The notes below the pieces were generated by a model that saw only the letters and a program-made list of their open reading frames with translations, did no database searches and was not told the origin of the DNA. Shown here one piece after another: positions 23,957-35,840 of a stretch of DNA of 64,000 bases. How positions within the stretch are numbered: the stretch's first letter is position 1; each line of letters opens with the position of its first letter. The translations under genes were made by a program, and so were the position numbers. The DNA comes from Phoronis australis (taxonomy: Eukaryota; Phoronida; Phoronidae), in contig NMRA01000446.1 in NCBI GenBank assembly GCA_002633005.1, positions 177,156 to 241,155 of the forward strand. Direction: 5' to 3'.

Positions 23957-24759
23957 TGCAAATTATGGTTACCATAGTGTGTCCTAACTTGGCGAGATAT
24001 TAGAGTATAATAAAACTAAGAAATTAGAATTTTACAATGCATTTGGGTAGTCAATGTCTCAAACCACTCACAAACTGGTGATCCGCGCATTTTAAGCTAT
24101 TGTATCTAGGGACAAGATTAGTTGTCAAAACACATTTCCACGCAAAACATATGGTTTCCAATAACTGTCATGGTCTACAAATCAACTGGTGACAAGTAGG
24201 TGTATTTTTTAAACAAAACCATGATTCAAATACAGCAAATAAAGTTCTTTAAATATTGAGCCAAAACACATGGTGTAAAAACAAATATGTACATGTCTGT
24301 CTAAATTCAACAATGTATTCATGAAAAAGACCTTGAAAATAGCAGCAGTACGAATGAGATTGATCTCGCACAGGCGTGTCACTCCAGTATATCAGTCGGC
24401 CACAGAATATGCTAAACCCAATTATGAGAATCCAGAGATATACACGTAGTGTTTTATTAACGAGTCCTAATTCAATATTGTCTGAATGATCAACTCTGAA
24501 TGGCAAATATTAACATAAGACGAGCTAACAAGACAGATTTTTCCTAATCGCTAGACATATTTGATCAGTGTCTAAGACACCGGTTCCAAGAACAATCTTT
24601 TGGGGACAATTTGAAAAGTGCAAAAATTATAATTTTGCATAAACCATTCACAGTAGAATGTTGAGCTATCACTCAGGTTTGAAACAAAAAAATTGTGATA
24701 CAAACTCTACATTTAGAATACATGCCAAAAGTAAAGTAATCAGACAGAACAGTGTTCCC

Positions 24760-24872
24760 CCACTGGTAGTAAGTTCCACAGGTGGCTCTATCTACACTGG
24801 TAGTGAGTTCCACAGGTGGCTCTACACTGGTAGTGAGTTCCACGGGTCGCTCTAGCTACACTAGTAGTGAGT
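24760..24872. repeat. Minisatellite, 34-40-bp units, about 3.5 copies
   Basis: CACTGGTAGTGAGTTCCACA followed by GGTGGCTCTA recurs, with a 6-bp length difference between units. Confidence 0.9.
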
Positions 24873-26815
24873 TACGCTTACGCTCAGCTGTCATGAGCAG
24901 AATAACAGTCATTAACGCTGATTGTTTTTGGCCAGTAATGTTAGTGCACAGATATGAAGCTGTCCAAAAGAAAACTTTCATGTGATCCTGTGATAACCAT
25001 TTACAAAATCAAAATTCGATGACCCACATTTCTGGCAGTTGTAGAAAATTGATTCGTTGTAATAACACTAACTCTTCAATTACTAAGCACAAAACATTTT
25101 TTTTCATTTAAAGTATCTTGTGATAGATATTTGCATAAAAATAATTACCAAAATTGTCTTTTTCCGTTAGCTTGCTGGTGAAAGAACGGGTGCTTGACAA
25201 CATACTGTGTTATGACATCTAAACAGAGTAAACCCAGCTATTAATAACCTAAGGTTTTCCTAATCTCTGGAAAAAAATCTTAGAAAATAAAATCTCACCT
25301 GTGTCCACCTTATTGTGTGCTAAATAAGTGAAAAATTATAGCAATCAATACTTTGTCAAGAGGTATTTAGAAAACCTAAACACTGACATATCCAAACATA
25401 GAAGTTTTGCAAAGTATTTTTGTTACCAATTTAATATGTAAGGAAATTTGACAAATTAAAGATCCATATTAAAGATCCACATTCCAGCAAAGGAAAAACT
25501 AGAGCAACAATTTTAACGCCAACAAAATTTTCTTGAACTTCAGCTATTTTCCAACTTACACTGAGATTGTACCCTACACAGTTAGGGCAGTATTTTTAGT
25601 TTCAGAAAATCATGTTTTTCAATTTTTTACTTAAAACAAGAATGTTCTTCTGCGTGAAAATGTTCCCATAACTTTGAATACAAATTCTATTGATAGAACC
25701 TCATTTGTTTCCATAGATACTGGCATGCCTCACACCTCGAAAAAACAGTAATAAAATGAATGAAATCAATTATGGTATTTTATCACAACTCACGGTCCAT
25801 GGCTTCTTGTACTTCATAAAGACAGTAAAGAGTTTGTTCAGAACTAGACAACTCATTTTAGAAGTTGCAGCACAAATGAGAGCCTCTAAACCAGTCACTT
25901 ATAGACATTACCTTAGAGTAATCTAAGAGTCCATAATGAACCCACAGCAGTAAACAAGGCAATTCAAAGGCCCTGGATAGGCCTCACAATAGCCTAATAA
26001 CAGCCTGCTTCCTATATATGATTACAAGATTTTGTTCACAGGTCTTCAAGAACATTTATTTTAGCATGGAAAACAATACTAAGTGGGTCTGTGCTGAAAT
26101 TACACAACTAAGACAGCATGCCTGTCAGTGCTGCCTACAGTAATGAAGGCAACCCCTATTGTGACTCACTGATATGATGGCTGTCATCACCATACCCCAA
26201 TGGAGGTCTGAGGTATAATGATGGGGAATCCAGGGTAGAAAACTGGGTGGAATTCAGCGGATCTTGTAAACAAATTAAGTTGTTGTCACTGACAATACCA
26301 AGGGGGCAACAAGTGCCGTTTCCCCCAGCTCTACAGGCATGGGGTATACTCAGCTTTTTTACTGGGTGTGCACCTAGAATATGACCATTTGTAGGCTTCT
26401 TAACTTAGCAGAGAAGTGGGTCGATAATTGCCTTGTTGTTGCCTAAACCTCACTCAGGGTCTACAGCCCTACAAACATAAAACTAGCACAAGGCCTTACA
26501 AACATCAGGGGAATAGGATTGTCACAGATTACATAGTGAAACTTTAATCTTGCAGTATTTCCCACAATACTGCAACATCCACCAAGCAGTCTAAGCCATT
26601 GGAGATTGCATTGTTACTTGGCGAAATAAATTTCGGCAAGTATGTTGCTCTGTCACTAAGTTTGTTTGTTTTTACTTGGCGAAATAAATTTCTTCTGGAG
26701 GCTACAATTTTTTACGTAAGAGGCTAAGAATCGACACAGTAAATGGACCGGAAGTTTTCTACAATTATACCGGAAATTGTTTACTTCCGGTTAAAGATGG
26801 CGGAAATATCGACGA

Positions 26816-27692
26816 TCGCGCATGCGCACCTCGATTTTGGTCTAAAAACATTTTCTCCTGTAGAGGGCGCATTATAAGATCAATTCCTTCGAATTTTTAC
26901 AGGTATTAGTTTCTTATGACATGCTATTATACAAAGCTGAAAAAAAGGAAGTTGCTTTCAAGATGGCGGATCTGGCACATGTTGACCCATTTTCAGTCGT
27001 GCTGGAGTGCGATTTTAAACGGGAAGAGAAAAAGACGTGATTTTTTGCATGTGGATTCTTTGAAGTATATTCTTTCAAATGGCCTGTAACAACTTTTTTC
27101 TCAGACTTACCGTTTTCGAGTTATTTGACTTTGAATTTCTTAAAAAAAACGCAAAATTTCATTTTGTTCAAAAAATTTACGGAATTAGGGGATACCATCA
27201 GTTTAGATAGAATTTTGAACGGGCTTTTAGAAGATGTTTTCCATTTTTCGCTAGGACGTCTACTTTTCGAGTTATTTGAGATTTTCCGATAACGCTGTTC
27301 CTTTGTTGAGCGCTCTTGCTGCATTGATGTTGGTTTATCTTCTATTGAACTGGACTGTAGCCTATTTCTTATTGATTTATGACATCTAAGTTCATCATAT
27401 GAATGTTGTGATGTTGTTCATCATCGCCACCACCATCATCATATTCGTCATCATCGTCATCATCTTCGTCATCATGTCCGTCGTTGTCTTTTCCGTTAAT
27501 CTCGCCAGGTGTCGCTCAAGACTGTAGCCTTTTTCTTACTGATTTCGGACTTCTACATTCGTCATGTGTATGTTATTATTACTTCTATTGTTCATTCTCG
27601 CCACCATCGTCGTCATATTCGTCATCTTCTTTATCGTCATCTTTTTGGTTAATTTCGCCAAGTTTCGCTCCTCACAGCGCTTTCATTTTATT
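26816..27692 (+). repeat. Dispersed repeat with NRF1/ETS/YY1-type motifs, copy 2
   Basis: Second copy of the 23063-23956 repeat. It has GCGCATGCGC at 26818-26827, CCTGTAGAGGGCGC at 26857-26870 and CAAGATGGCGG at 26958-26968. Just upstream, non-homologous DNA adds CCGGAAGTT, CTTCCGG and a further AAGATGGCGG (26794-26803). The (CATCATCGTC)n tail is longer here. An inverted phrase ACTTGGCGAAATAAATTTC at 26619 and 26674 mirrors the right-end TTAATTTCGCCAAGT, possibly marking element ends. Confidence 0.9.
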
Positions 27693-28339
27693 TGTTGGTG
27701 TCCTGCTTTTATTCAAGATTTTATTACTGTGCTGTGGATAATGTCGAAAAGTACGATATCTTCTGACAATAATTCTTAGAATTAGCCCGACCCCACCCAC
27801 AATTTCTCAAATGAGGCCAATATAGCAACACATGTTCCTGAGATGCTTCAACACACCACATTAGCATTAGACACTTCTAGCGAGAAATCTTCGCTCATGG
27901 AATGGAAACAGTTAATTTTATCTCCTGTAATTCATTAACTCTTTTCTATCATTCATGAATTCAATCTCCCAATTGAACATTACAATCTTATGAAAAGTCA
28001 CTTAAATGGCCGCTGTCATTTTGCTAGATTATGCTAGTGAGAAATGCTCGCCTTTCACTTCCATGACCTTGCTTTCTGCCGAGAATCATTAAACATCCAA
28101 TATGGCGGATATGAAAACCAACCAGATGTGTGCAGTTTCTCCAGTTTCTTTAATTTCAGATACATCTCAACTTCACCCAGTTTCCTGTTGGTGAGTCTGG
28201 AACTCAGTTTGCTTGTCTCATGTTATAAACCAACTCAACTCTAATGCAACATTGTCTCCACTGTTTTGGCTTTCTGTTCATTGTATATCGTTTTTTAGCC
28301 AAATGGATTTAACTTGAGTGGATTAAAGGATGCACAATC

Positions 28340-28462
28340 TTAAAGGAGAATGCCACCCAATTTAATTAGTTTTGTTACCTTCTTAATCGATCTATATCCA
28401 AAACACCTCAAATACAGTCGATCTCACCTTGCCGAAAGGTGTCACAGTGAGGAAGGTGAGTA
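28340..28462 (+). mobile_element. Short TTAA-ended repeat, copy 1
   Basis: It begins TTAAAGGAGAATGCCACCC and runs to GTGAGGAAGGTGAGT. The same sequence lies inverted at 55823-55936. The TTAAAGG terminus is of the type seen in Kolobok/T2-related MITEs. That assignment is inference. Confidence 0.6.
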
Positions 28463-29284
28463 CACAACGCAGCAACATCAGTGGTTCTATGTGTCACTAT
28501 AGTTCCCGCTTGTGCGAACCATGAAGCTGCGAGGAAAGTGGGCAAAGCGAACAAGACTCTAGCATTTCGTTCCAGTCCTTTTTGAAAATCCCAAAGTTCT
28601 CCTTCGGTAGATAAAATTAAACTTGAAAATGCAAATTTTGGTCAGGAGAAGACACCCCTTTTCGAGAATCTTACAGTTATTAGAAAAACACCCACCTGAA
28701 TGACTGACTTAGGCAACATCTGTGGGACTAAAGTAAATTCACTCCCCACTTCGCATCAATTAACTATATTTCACAAATCACCTCTCATCTCGGAATAAAG
28801 TTCTCGACTTACATAACTTAAAAAGACAGTGACCAGTCCCAGGGACTGGAACTGGTCACCACTGATTCACGTGACTACCCAGACAAAATAACACCAAGAG
28901 TAATATGACCTCTTGCAGAATGTCTACTATATCGTAAAAACTTTGGCACACCATTATGGCAAACAAAAAATGACTTTTCGGGGAAAAGTTATATTGCTTT
29001 CAGCATAGTTTGTATGGCATAGCTTAATCACCAGACAACTTTTGCTTAAATTTTGAACACTTGCGACAATGTGGTAAGCCTGCGAAAAAAGAGAAATATG
29101 GCAATTTTAGCGATTACTTTTGTTCCAAACTGTAGAATTTCTTTGATCACTTAAAACAAACAGTTTAGAATAAAAAAATATGCAAAATATCATTTTACGC
29201 ATCAAAAATAACCTCAGGAAAACATAGTTAAGCACCTTATGGAAACAGATTAATTGCATTGTGTAAGAGCATTAGTCTATGGTC

Positions 29285-29385
29285 GAACCCACAATGCACT
29301 ATAGTTAATACCCACAATGCACTATAGTTAATACCCACAATGAACTAATTGGTCAATACCCACAATGTACTAATTAGTAAAGTTG
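29285..29385. repeat. 23-25-bp minisatellite, 4 units
   Basis: TACCCACAATGCACTATAGT units. The later two have diverged (aactaattggtcaa, tactaattagtaa). Confidence 0.9.
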
Positions 29386-30534
29386 TAACTCCAGTTAACA
29401 GTGCATTATTATAATCAATGAAATCCATGTACAGGTAATACTTCAGCAATTCGGCAATCCACAAGTGCATTCTGGGGAAATGTGGAAAGGCAATCAAGTA
29501 AACATTGGTGGGCATAACATGTGAATTCAACCAACCTCGTGACAATAAATTCTCACGACATGAAATAAAGACAGCAGACTCGTTGTCCGAAACAGTCAAG
29601 TGAAAGTGTTACCCATCACAAAGTATGTTTTGTTCGGTTTCTGAATGTGCACACTGGTTTGATGCATGTGAGATATGAGTTATATTCAACAAATAATTAT
29701 ATAGTAACCCTGTTGATTTTAAACAAATAAAATTTTTGCCTAACAAACGCAAAGTGCAAATCAAAGAACAAGGATACTAAAATGTCTGAGTTTTGTTTTA
29801 AGCCCTCATGGTAATAACATTTATGATAGTCATTCATAAAAACGATAATCAAAATTGTTTAACTTGACTTTAATGAGTCATGAACTGTAGTCCAACAAAC
29901 AATTTTCTATATAGTGGACAACATTCTGCATTCTTGTATGGCATAAAACCTACTGGGATATTTCCCAGCATTTTTTGATAAATTTTGCAGCTATCCTGAT
30001 GTCAAATTGTCACTGCTGTGTAGATGGATATTCCAATGAGTCACACTTAATGTCCAATGCATCAAAATGTCCATTCATGCAAAGAGCGGCATTGCTCACC
30101 AGAATTAGAAATTGCGTCAAGCCAAAGGCATTTCTGTGCTTTCACAATGCTAGAGAGGCAATTACACTCATCAAAACGGGGAGAATTTGACATCTTTCCG
30201 TGAGTTATGGATATTCTTCAAAATTCGAGAGCTTCCTACCAAAAGCTAATTGGAAGGGTTGGCAAAACCACTGTTACATTTCTCTGGCCTTATTTTTCTC
30301 GAATATATGTTTTATGTAGTGCACTGCAGACAGAAACACAGTGCGGCAGACCGCGTCGCTAAAAGCGGAGGCATTGAAGCCGGCAGGGTTCGTAAACTTT
30401 TTGAACATGGGCAGAAAATAAAGTGACAAAATGTTCAAGTATCATATTTTGAAGTAAATCCATGACCCATTATAATTCACATTGCCAAACCGCCGACTCG
30501 GAGACCATCGTTGCACTCTAGTTGTGATCATCGA

Positions 30535-30745
30535 TCTAAAAGTCGGGGAATCGCGCATTTACATAGCACTGGGCGCTAAATCTTTAATCTTTAAAAGTCG
30601 GGGATGGGCGCTTAACCGAGAGGTGGGTGCTTAACTGGAAATCTTCAAAAATCGCAGATGGGCGGTTAACCGAGCAGTGGGCGGTTAAATCGAAAATCCA
30701 CCTAAACTAGAGGGTGGGCGGTTAACTGAGCATGGGCGTTAACCC
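30535..30745. repeat. GGGCGCTTAA/GGGCGGTTAA tandem motif repeat
   Basis: GTGGGCGSTTAACYGAG phrases alternate with 'aatcttyaaaaatcgcrga', about five times. It lies just downstream of PDE8 exon A, inside intron 1. Related 'gtgggcgtttatt' phrases appear near 50195 and 50300. Confidence 0.8.
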
Positions 30746-30851
30746 AAACGTTTTATGGTATATATAATGCAAAGCATAGGAAAAGGGGTGAAAGCATTAG
30801 CAATAAAGCTACAATGCAGGTAGTTAAAATCGGAAAGTTATGAAAACAAAC

Positions 30852-31115
30852 CTTCATACTACTGCGTGTCGTTTGGGTCTCAGCCTCAGTGATGGTAATA
30901 GTTCCTTTTCTTTCCACCAGGGTTTTCCGATTATTGGAGCCGCTAGATTTAGTGGTTAGTGAGAGTGAATCTGCTGTTTCCGTCTTGATGACCATGTGCG
31001 TGTTGCCAGTATGGTGGTGCGTGATTACAGAGGAGTGTCGCGAACTCGACTCATCCGAATCTCGACAGTATACAATACCAGTCTGAGACACATGGACGCT
31101 GGGTGTGCAGCCCAT
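30852..31115 (-). CDS. PDE8: PDE8-type phosphodiesterase, exon A (N-terminus, start codon)
   Basis: This exon encodes 88 residues beginning [17 protein letters not shown], then [12 protein letters not shown], a Ser/Thr-rich linker and [12 protein letters not shown]. The first 25 residues match the vertebrate PDE8 leader almost residue for residue, and the AEAETQT motif near the exon end is also conserved. The Met-Gly-Cys start predicts N-myristoylation at Gly2 and palmitoylation at Cys3, hence membrane association. The start codon is the only plausible one. A phase-0 donor AAG|GTTTGT follows at 30851. Upstream, CATTTACAG|GG at 31140-31131 could be the acceptor of a 5'-UTR intron, so coding would begin 16 nt into the exon. 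The linker is shorter than in mammals. PDE8 enzymes hydrolyse cAMP with high affinity. That is family knowledge; the catalytic part is not visible here. Confidence 0.94.
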
Positions 31116-31131
31116 GGTACTCTACATGTCC
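31116..31131 (-). other. Putative 5'-UTR part of PDE8 exon A
   Basis: The 16 nt between a candidate acceptor (TTTACAG ending at 31132) and the ATG. If real, the transcription start lies upstream, possibly in the CpG-rich region at 34880-35840. Confidence 0.45.
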
Positions 31132-31738
31132 CTGTAAATGGATATCAAATAAAATTAAGAACAGAGACGAGATGAAAAACACACAAATGCATAGCCTAAT
31201 TTTTAACAGTAAACACATTTGTTAACCATTGCAATGAGACCCCACCAGGTGATCATCTCCTGCAAAAGGGGACAGTTGTGATCCCTGCAACGTAAAGTTT
31301 TAACTTAAGGTACATCTGGCTGAAATATTCATAATTTAAGTCATATACATGAAACTAGATGAATTATAATCTACACCAGTTTTGAACATTGCGTTTTTAG
31401 ACTGATAGCTATTTTTTCAAACAGGTTGTGCATCATTCAATATGTCACAAACACACCGCAGTCGTGTAGAACAATGTTATTAAAAGTAGATTGAGGCATT
31501 ATATTGGATATCAAAATATTCCCATTGGACAGTGTAGTGCACTCTACATGTACTCAAACAGGGATATCAAATATCAGTTGACAATGATATGCAATAATAT
31601 TGACACAGGATACATATGCACACACAATGTTGTTAACAAGATGTGAAGTGACAAAAATAGCAGATTAAGTGATTCTACAAAATGATGCTAAGGTTGTGGT
31701 AGGACCCTCGAAAAATGTGCAAATTTGACTAACTTCGG

Positions 31739-31812
31739 AATACCATATCTAATACCATATCTAATACCATATCTAATACCATATCTAATACCATATCTAA
31801 TACCATATCTCA
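31739..31812. repeat. 12-bp minisatellite, 6 exact units
   Basis: TACCATATCTAA repeated without change. Confidence 0.97.
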
Positions 31813-32297
31813 GAAATGGTGGACGGAATGGATTCACAAGAAACTTTCAGGTAATGTGCTTGATACACTTTTCCCCAAAATGAAATTGTTTTTAAATTGA
31901 TCCACTTTTGCATGAATCCGGGTTATCAAAAACACAGGACACAGTAATTTCTGATAAAACCATAAAACGAAAACTAAATGTTATTGGAAAACCGTGACAG
32001 CGTTTTTGAGAATTCAAATATTTCATCAAATTTGGCCACGTCATCATTATCATTGTTTTGCTATGAATGTGCCTTTCTGTTGTTAAATTTTACTGAAAAA
32101 AACATGGTCATTTGACCCAATAAACGACAAACTGGTATTAAGTTAAAATCCAAATTCTACAGACTTTCTACTTTCAGAAAATATATACTTATGAGTTTTG
32201 TTGATATTTGGCAAACACACAGATTTGCTTATAAGGTCTGACATATTTTACTTTACCTGATAGACCACAACACTCCAGGAGGGACACCAAATATCAG

Positions 32298-32368
32298 TTA
32301 ACGCACACGCACATGCACACACATGCACACGCACATGCACACGCACATGCACACGCACATGCACACAT
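32298..32368. repeat. Alternating purine-pyrimidine repeat (ACGCACATGCAC)n
   Basis: CACACGCACATGCA units. The strict purine-pyrimidine alternation is a potential Z-DNA former. The His-Ala frame across it is an artefact. Confidence 0.95.
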
Positions 32369-32917
32369 TACATATAATACACCATATCCAAATGACTTGA
32401 AGAAAGGTTCCACTAACATCACAATTATCATGAGATACAACTTCACTTTGGATATTCAATTTAAACCGGACATTGATAGCACTAAGACCATCTAACTATA
32501 CTTAACCAAGCTCGTTAATTAATATACCTCAATTCATTACCATAACATGATACCTCACATGATAATGTGAACACAAATTATGAATTCATTTAACAAGACA
32601 CCAAGTAGCAATTTGCATTTGAACTCGTGTTTTTGAAACTTCCAATAAAATTGTTGTGAATGGTATCATCCTGTGTTATTGCCTTGAAAGTGGACATTAG
32701 GCATCCATTTAAGGACATATGAAGCATCAATTTACTTCTGAAGTGACGTTTTTTAAATTTAATATTAATAAAATTTGGTGCATTCCTTCAAATAGCTATG
32801 AATTCTGTCTTCCGAGCTCATTAGTTTTAACAAGAAAGCAATTTTAAAATATCTGACAGTTGATAGAAAAAACATATCATTTACATAATTCAATGCACTG
32901 TATCTTGTACTATCATA

Positions 32918-33078
32918 AATTTATCACCAGTATTATGCTTAATTTATCACCAGTATTATGCTTAATTTATCACCAGTATTATGCTTAATTTATCACCAGT
33001 ATTATGCTTAATTTATCACCAGTATTATGCTTAATTTATCACCAGTATTATGCTTAATTTATCACCAGTATTATGCTT
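32918..33078. repeat. 23-bp minisatellite, 7 identical units
   Basis: Units starting AATTTATCACCAGTATTATG at 32918 and every 23 bp through 33078 show no differences. Perfect identity implies a recent expansion or gene-conversion homogenisation. Confidence 0.97.
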
Positions 33079-34879
33079 AATTTGTCAGTTCTTGTCCAAT
33101 GGTTTGTACAGCTGTAAACAGGCTAATTACTGAAGCCTATTTTTGCAAAAACAAACTGAGTAAGCCAAAAGACACAGTTGAGTTTATGTATAAGATATAA
33201 GTGAAGCAGTGAGTTTTTATCTTATGGATGTATTTGGAAATGACATTTTGTCCCAAGTTTTAGTGAAATTCTAATGTGATCCATCCACATTATCTTCAGT
33301 TATTGAATCCCTGACCTCAATGCAATAGTGACGATTTATTTCAACTAAATTCAAGAGTAAAATTCATGAGCTAAATTCATGACCCAATAATTTAGTATAT
33401 CTCGAGCCTTATTCACAAAAATGTCCATTTTTACTATATTTGACATGTCTAGCAAAAATTTCCTATTTTCATTCTCGGGTAACTTCAAATGGGAAATTTA
33501 TATCATATAGCTAGAAAAAAATGATTTAACAGAACTATCTTGGAACCGCAAAACAACGTGGAAATTTGTTTACTATACTTATCCGAGGTCACAATTTACG
33601 CGGCTGTCACTCAAATCAAATCTCCCTTCAGGCAGCTCTGTATGTACTCCTAGTGTTTTCATTCACCCAGTCGCCATAATATTGTGTCTAAGACATATTA
33701 GAGAAAGATGCCGAGGAAAACAAAGGCAAGACGCAGCTTTGATTCTAAGACAGTTGTGTGTCTGCATACATACGACCATTGAGAACAAGTGATACGAGTC
33801 GCCTCACACCTCTGTGACTTTGTGTTCACGACCATAGCAAGTTGTGAAAAGAGATAAATCCTCACCCAAATTCCTTAATTCAGGTAGTTTGACACTTCGC
33901 CGTTTTGATCTCAAGCTCACGACATGCTTTACCAACAACCTAATTTCTGCGTGTCGATTTCGTACTTGGGTTTCATATCAATCTCCCAGCGCGTGGTGTA
34001 TCTAACAATGAACTGTTGACCTACTTTAAAGTAGACCCACAATGCACCAGCTTGACCCACTTAATATGTTGGCTCCGCCCATGACCTGGTTGGACACAAT
34101 ACAGTGGAAAAAGACTTGGTTTGTGATAATTAAGGTAATTACGCGCTGCAAATTCAGATGACATGGAGAGTGAATGCTGAAATAATGAACGTGGCTAAAG
34201 GATGCATAGGTTATATCGACTGAAAACAAGTTTTCACAGACCTTGACATTTCCATCTCTCGGTTTGGTTGGCTTTTTGTCAGCTTCATCAAACCCCTTAA
34301 TTTGAATTTAGGAAAACGAGTTCTCGAAAACGGCTTGGTGTATTTCGCTGAAACTTTCCAAACTTAATATTTACTCATCAGTCTCAAAAACACTGTTAGA
34401 ATTTTTTTATATAAACTCCTAGTTTTTGTGTAATAAAACAAAGACGAGGAGTACGATGGCCATTTTTGTAAAAAATATCTTACGTTTTACGATTTGATTT
34501 GTCACAGAAATCAAACGAAAACACAAATTGAAAATTCCTAACGGTGTTTTTGAGGTAAATGGTGAAGCTATCAGGAAATTTTGACTTTAGAAGGTGTTAA
34601 CGTAATAATTATAAAGGTACATAAATACAAAACCTATTTTTATATTCCCTGACCTTTGTTCTTTCAGAAAATATATACTTTTACTAGTTGACAATGCCTG
34701 TCTTTTTGATATACGAGTTAAAATGGACGTACCTAAATAAGGTTTGAGATAACCTTAAAAGGGAACTGCATTTTATTCTGAATAAATTCTGGATAGTTTT
34801 CCATGAATTGATGATTAATTTCACAAATAACTCAACAACATAAATTAAGCTTATATTCTCTAACGACGCTTAAAAAATT
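33079..34879. other. No gene seen
   Basis: AT-rich sequence between the minisatellite and the CpG-rich region, presumably 5' intron or upstream flank of PDE8. A modestly CpG-richer patch lies at 33590-34000. I found no frame or RNA. Confidence 0.4.
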
Positions 34880-35840
34880 ACCGGCTTGGAGCGCTGGTTA
34901 GTCTCGTGACGTATTTGGCGGGGGCAGTCACTGTCCTGTGTTAGCGTGCAATCAAGTAGCGTTTTTCATACTGTCGGAATAAGAAATTTTAGCGTGAAAT
35001 GTTGGGTCACCAGGAATACCTGTTTGATCGAGGCAACACAAAGTGATACCCAGTCATCGTCAGACGAAAATTTGCCGGTTTAACCAGTCCGTATCAACAA
35101 TTTACACTGGTGTGACTGTGCCGAGGGCAATGTGGACTCCAGCCAGCCAGTCAGCCAGCTGTCAGCCAATACTCTGCTGTTAACTTGAAGGGTTGGTAAG
35201 TTACCGACTACAGCTGTATGAAGACTATCGTACCACTGTGTGTTGAGCTTCTTTAACCCCGAAATTTCAGACAGCCGTTGACTACCCGGGTATAGTTGAC
35301 TTATGCTCGTCACCTCCTCGTAAAACTTAGGCTACATCAACATATAAAGCTAACGGACCGGCGGGGGCGCATGCAAAATCTGGTAGTCACCCGACACTCC
35401 CACTGCTTGCAGCCGTTTAGGTGGAAAACAATCAAATAAACGTCATTTGGTAGCATAATTTTCCGCCTTTTTAACAAAGAAGTGTGTCGTCCGTTCAAAA
35501 ACAGCACGCTCGTAACACGGCGCACGCGCCATTTCCTAAAAATTTGAGACGTCTTTTGGGACATAATGACAGCTTCGCAGCACCAAGATTGTTCTAAAAT
35601 TCGGTTTGTTGGTATAAAAATACTAAAAACTCGTAACAAAATGAAACAAGTTCCTATAATTTGTTATAACATGTACGCAACCTAGGTACCGTCAGCGACG
35701 AACACTTGATAAAAGAATCGGGGGGAAAGAAACTGGTAAAGGTCAGGTGACGTAATCGCAAAAAGCCGACTCAAGAGAACACATTACGATTTTAGCAGCA
35801 GCCGATGAACGATCGCTAACTTTTCCAACACCGGTAAATA
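34880..35840 (-). promoter_or_regulatory. CpG-rich region, candidate PDE8 promoter/first exon
   Basis: CpG dinucleotides are dense here (about 5-7 per 60 bp in several lines) against a CpG-poor surrounding. It lies about 3.8 kb upstream of the PDE8 start codon in the gene's direction. Together with a possible UTR acceptor at 31132 this suggests a non-coding first exon. I cannot identify a TATA box or a definite start site. Its left part (35585-35800) resembles 58870-59045, so some of it is repetitive. Confidence 0.45.
35585..35800 (+). repeat. Dispersed repeat, copy 1
   Basis: The phrase GGTATAAAAATACTAAAAAC, then CTCGTAACA, recurs at 58882 and onward. It is followed in both by 'acaTGTACRCAACCTRG' and 'ctcaagagaaYACA'. 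It is diverged and of unknown class. Confidence 0.6.

Larger units (their letters stand above)
16783..30851 (-). other. PDE8 intron 1 (about 14 kb)
   Basis: Donor AAG|GTTTGT follows exon A and acceptor CATTACAG precedes exon B, both phase 0. The intron holds MITEs, a SINE inside a minisatellite, two copies of a repeat with promoter-type motifs, and several short arrays. I see no other gene. Unlisted parts (18450-20640, 21055-23060, 24000-24750, 24880-26815, 27700-28335, 28470-29280, 29390-30530) are AT-rich without recognisable content. Confidence 0.8.

Noticed and set aside
32313-32495. His-Ala repeat protein
   Set aside because: Translation of an alternating CA/TG microsatellite.
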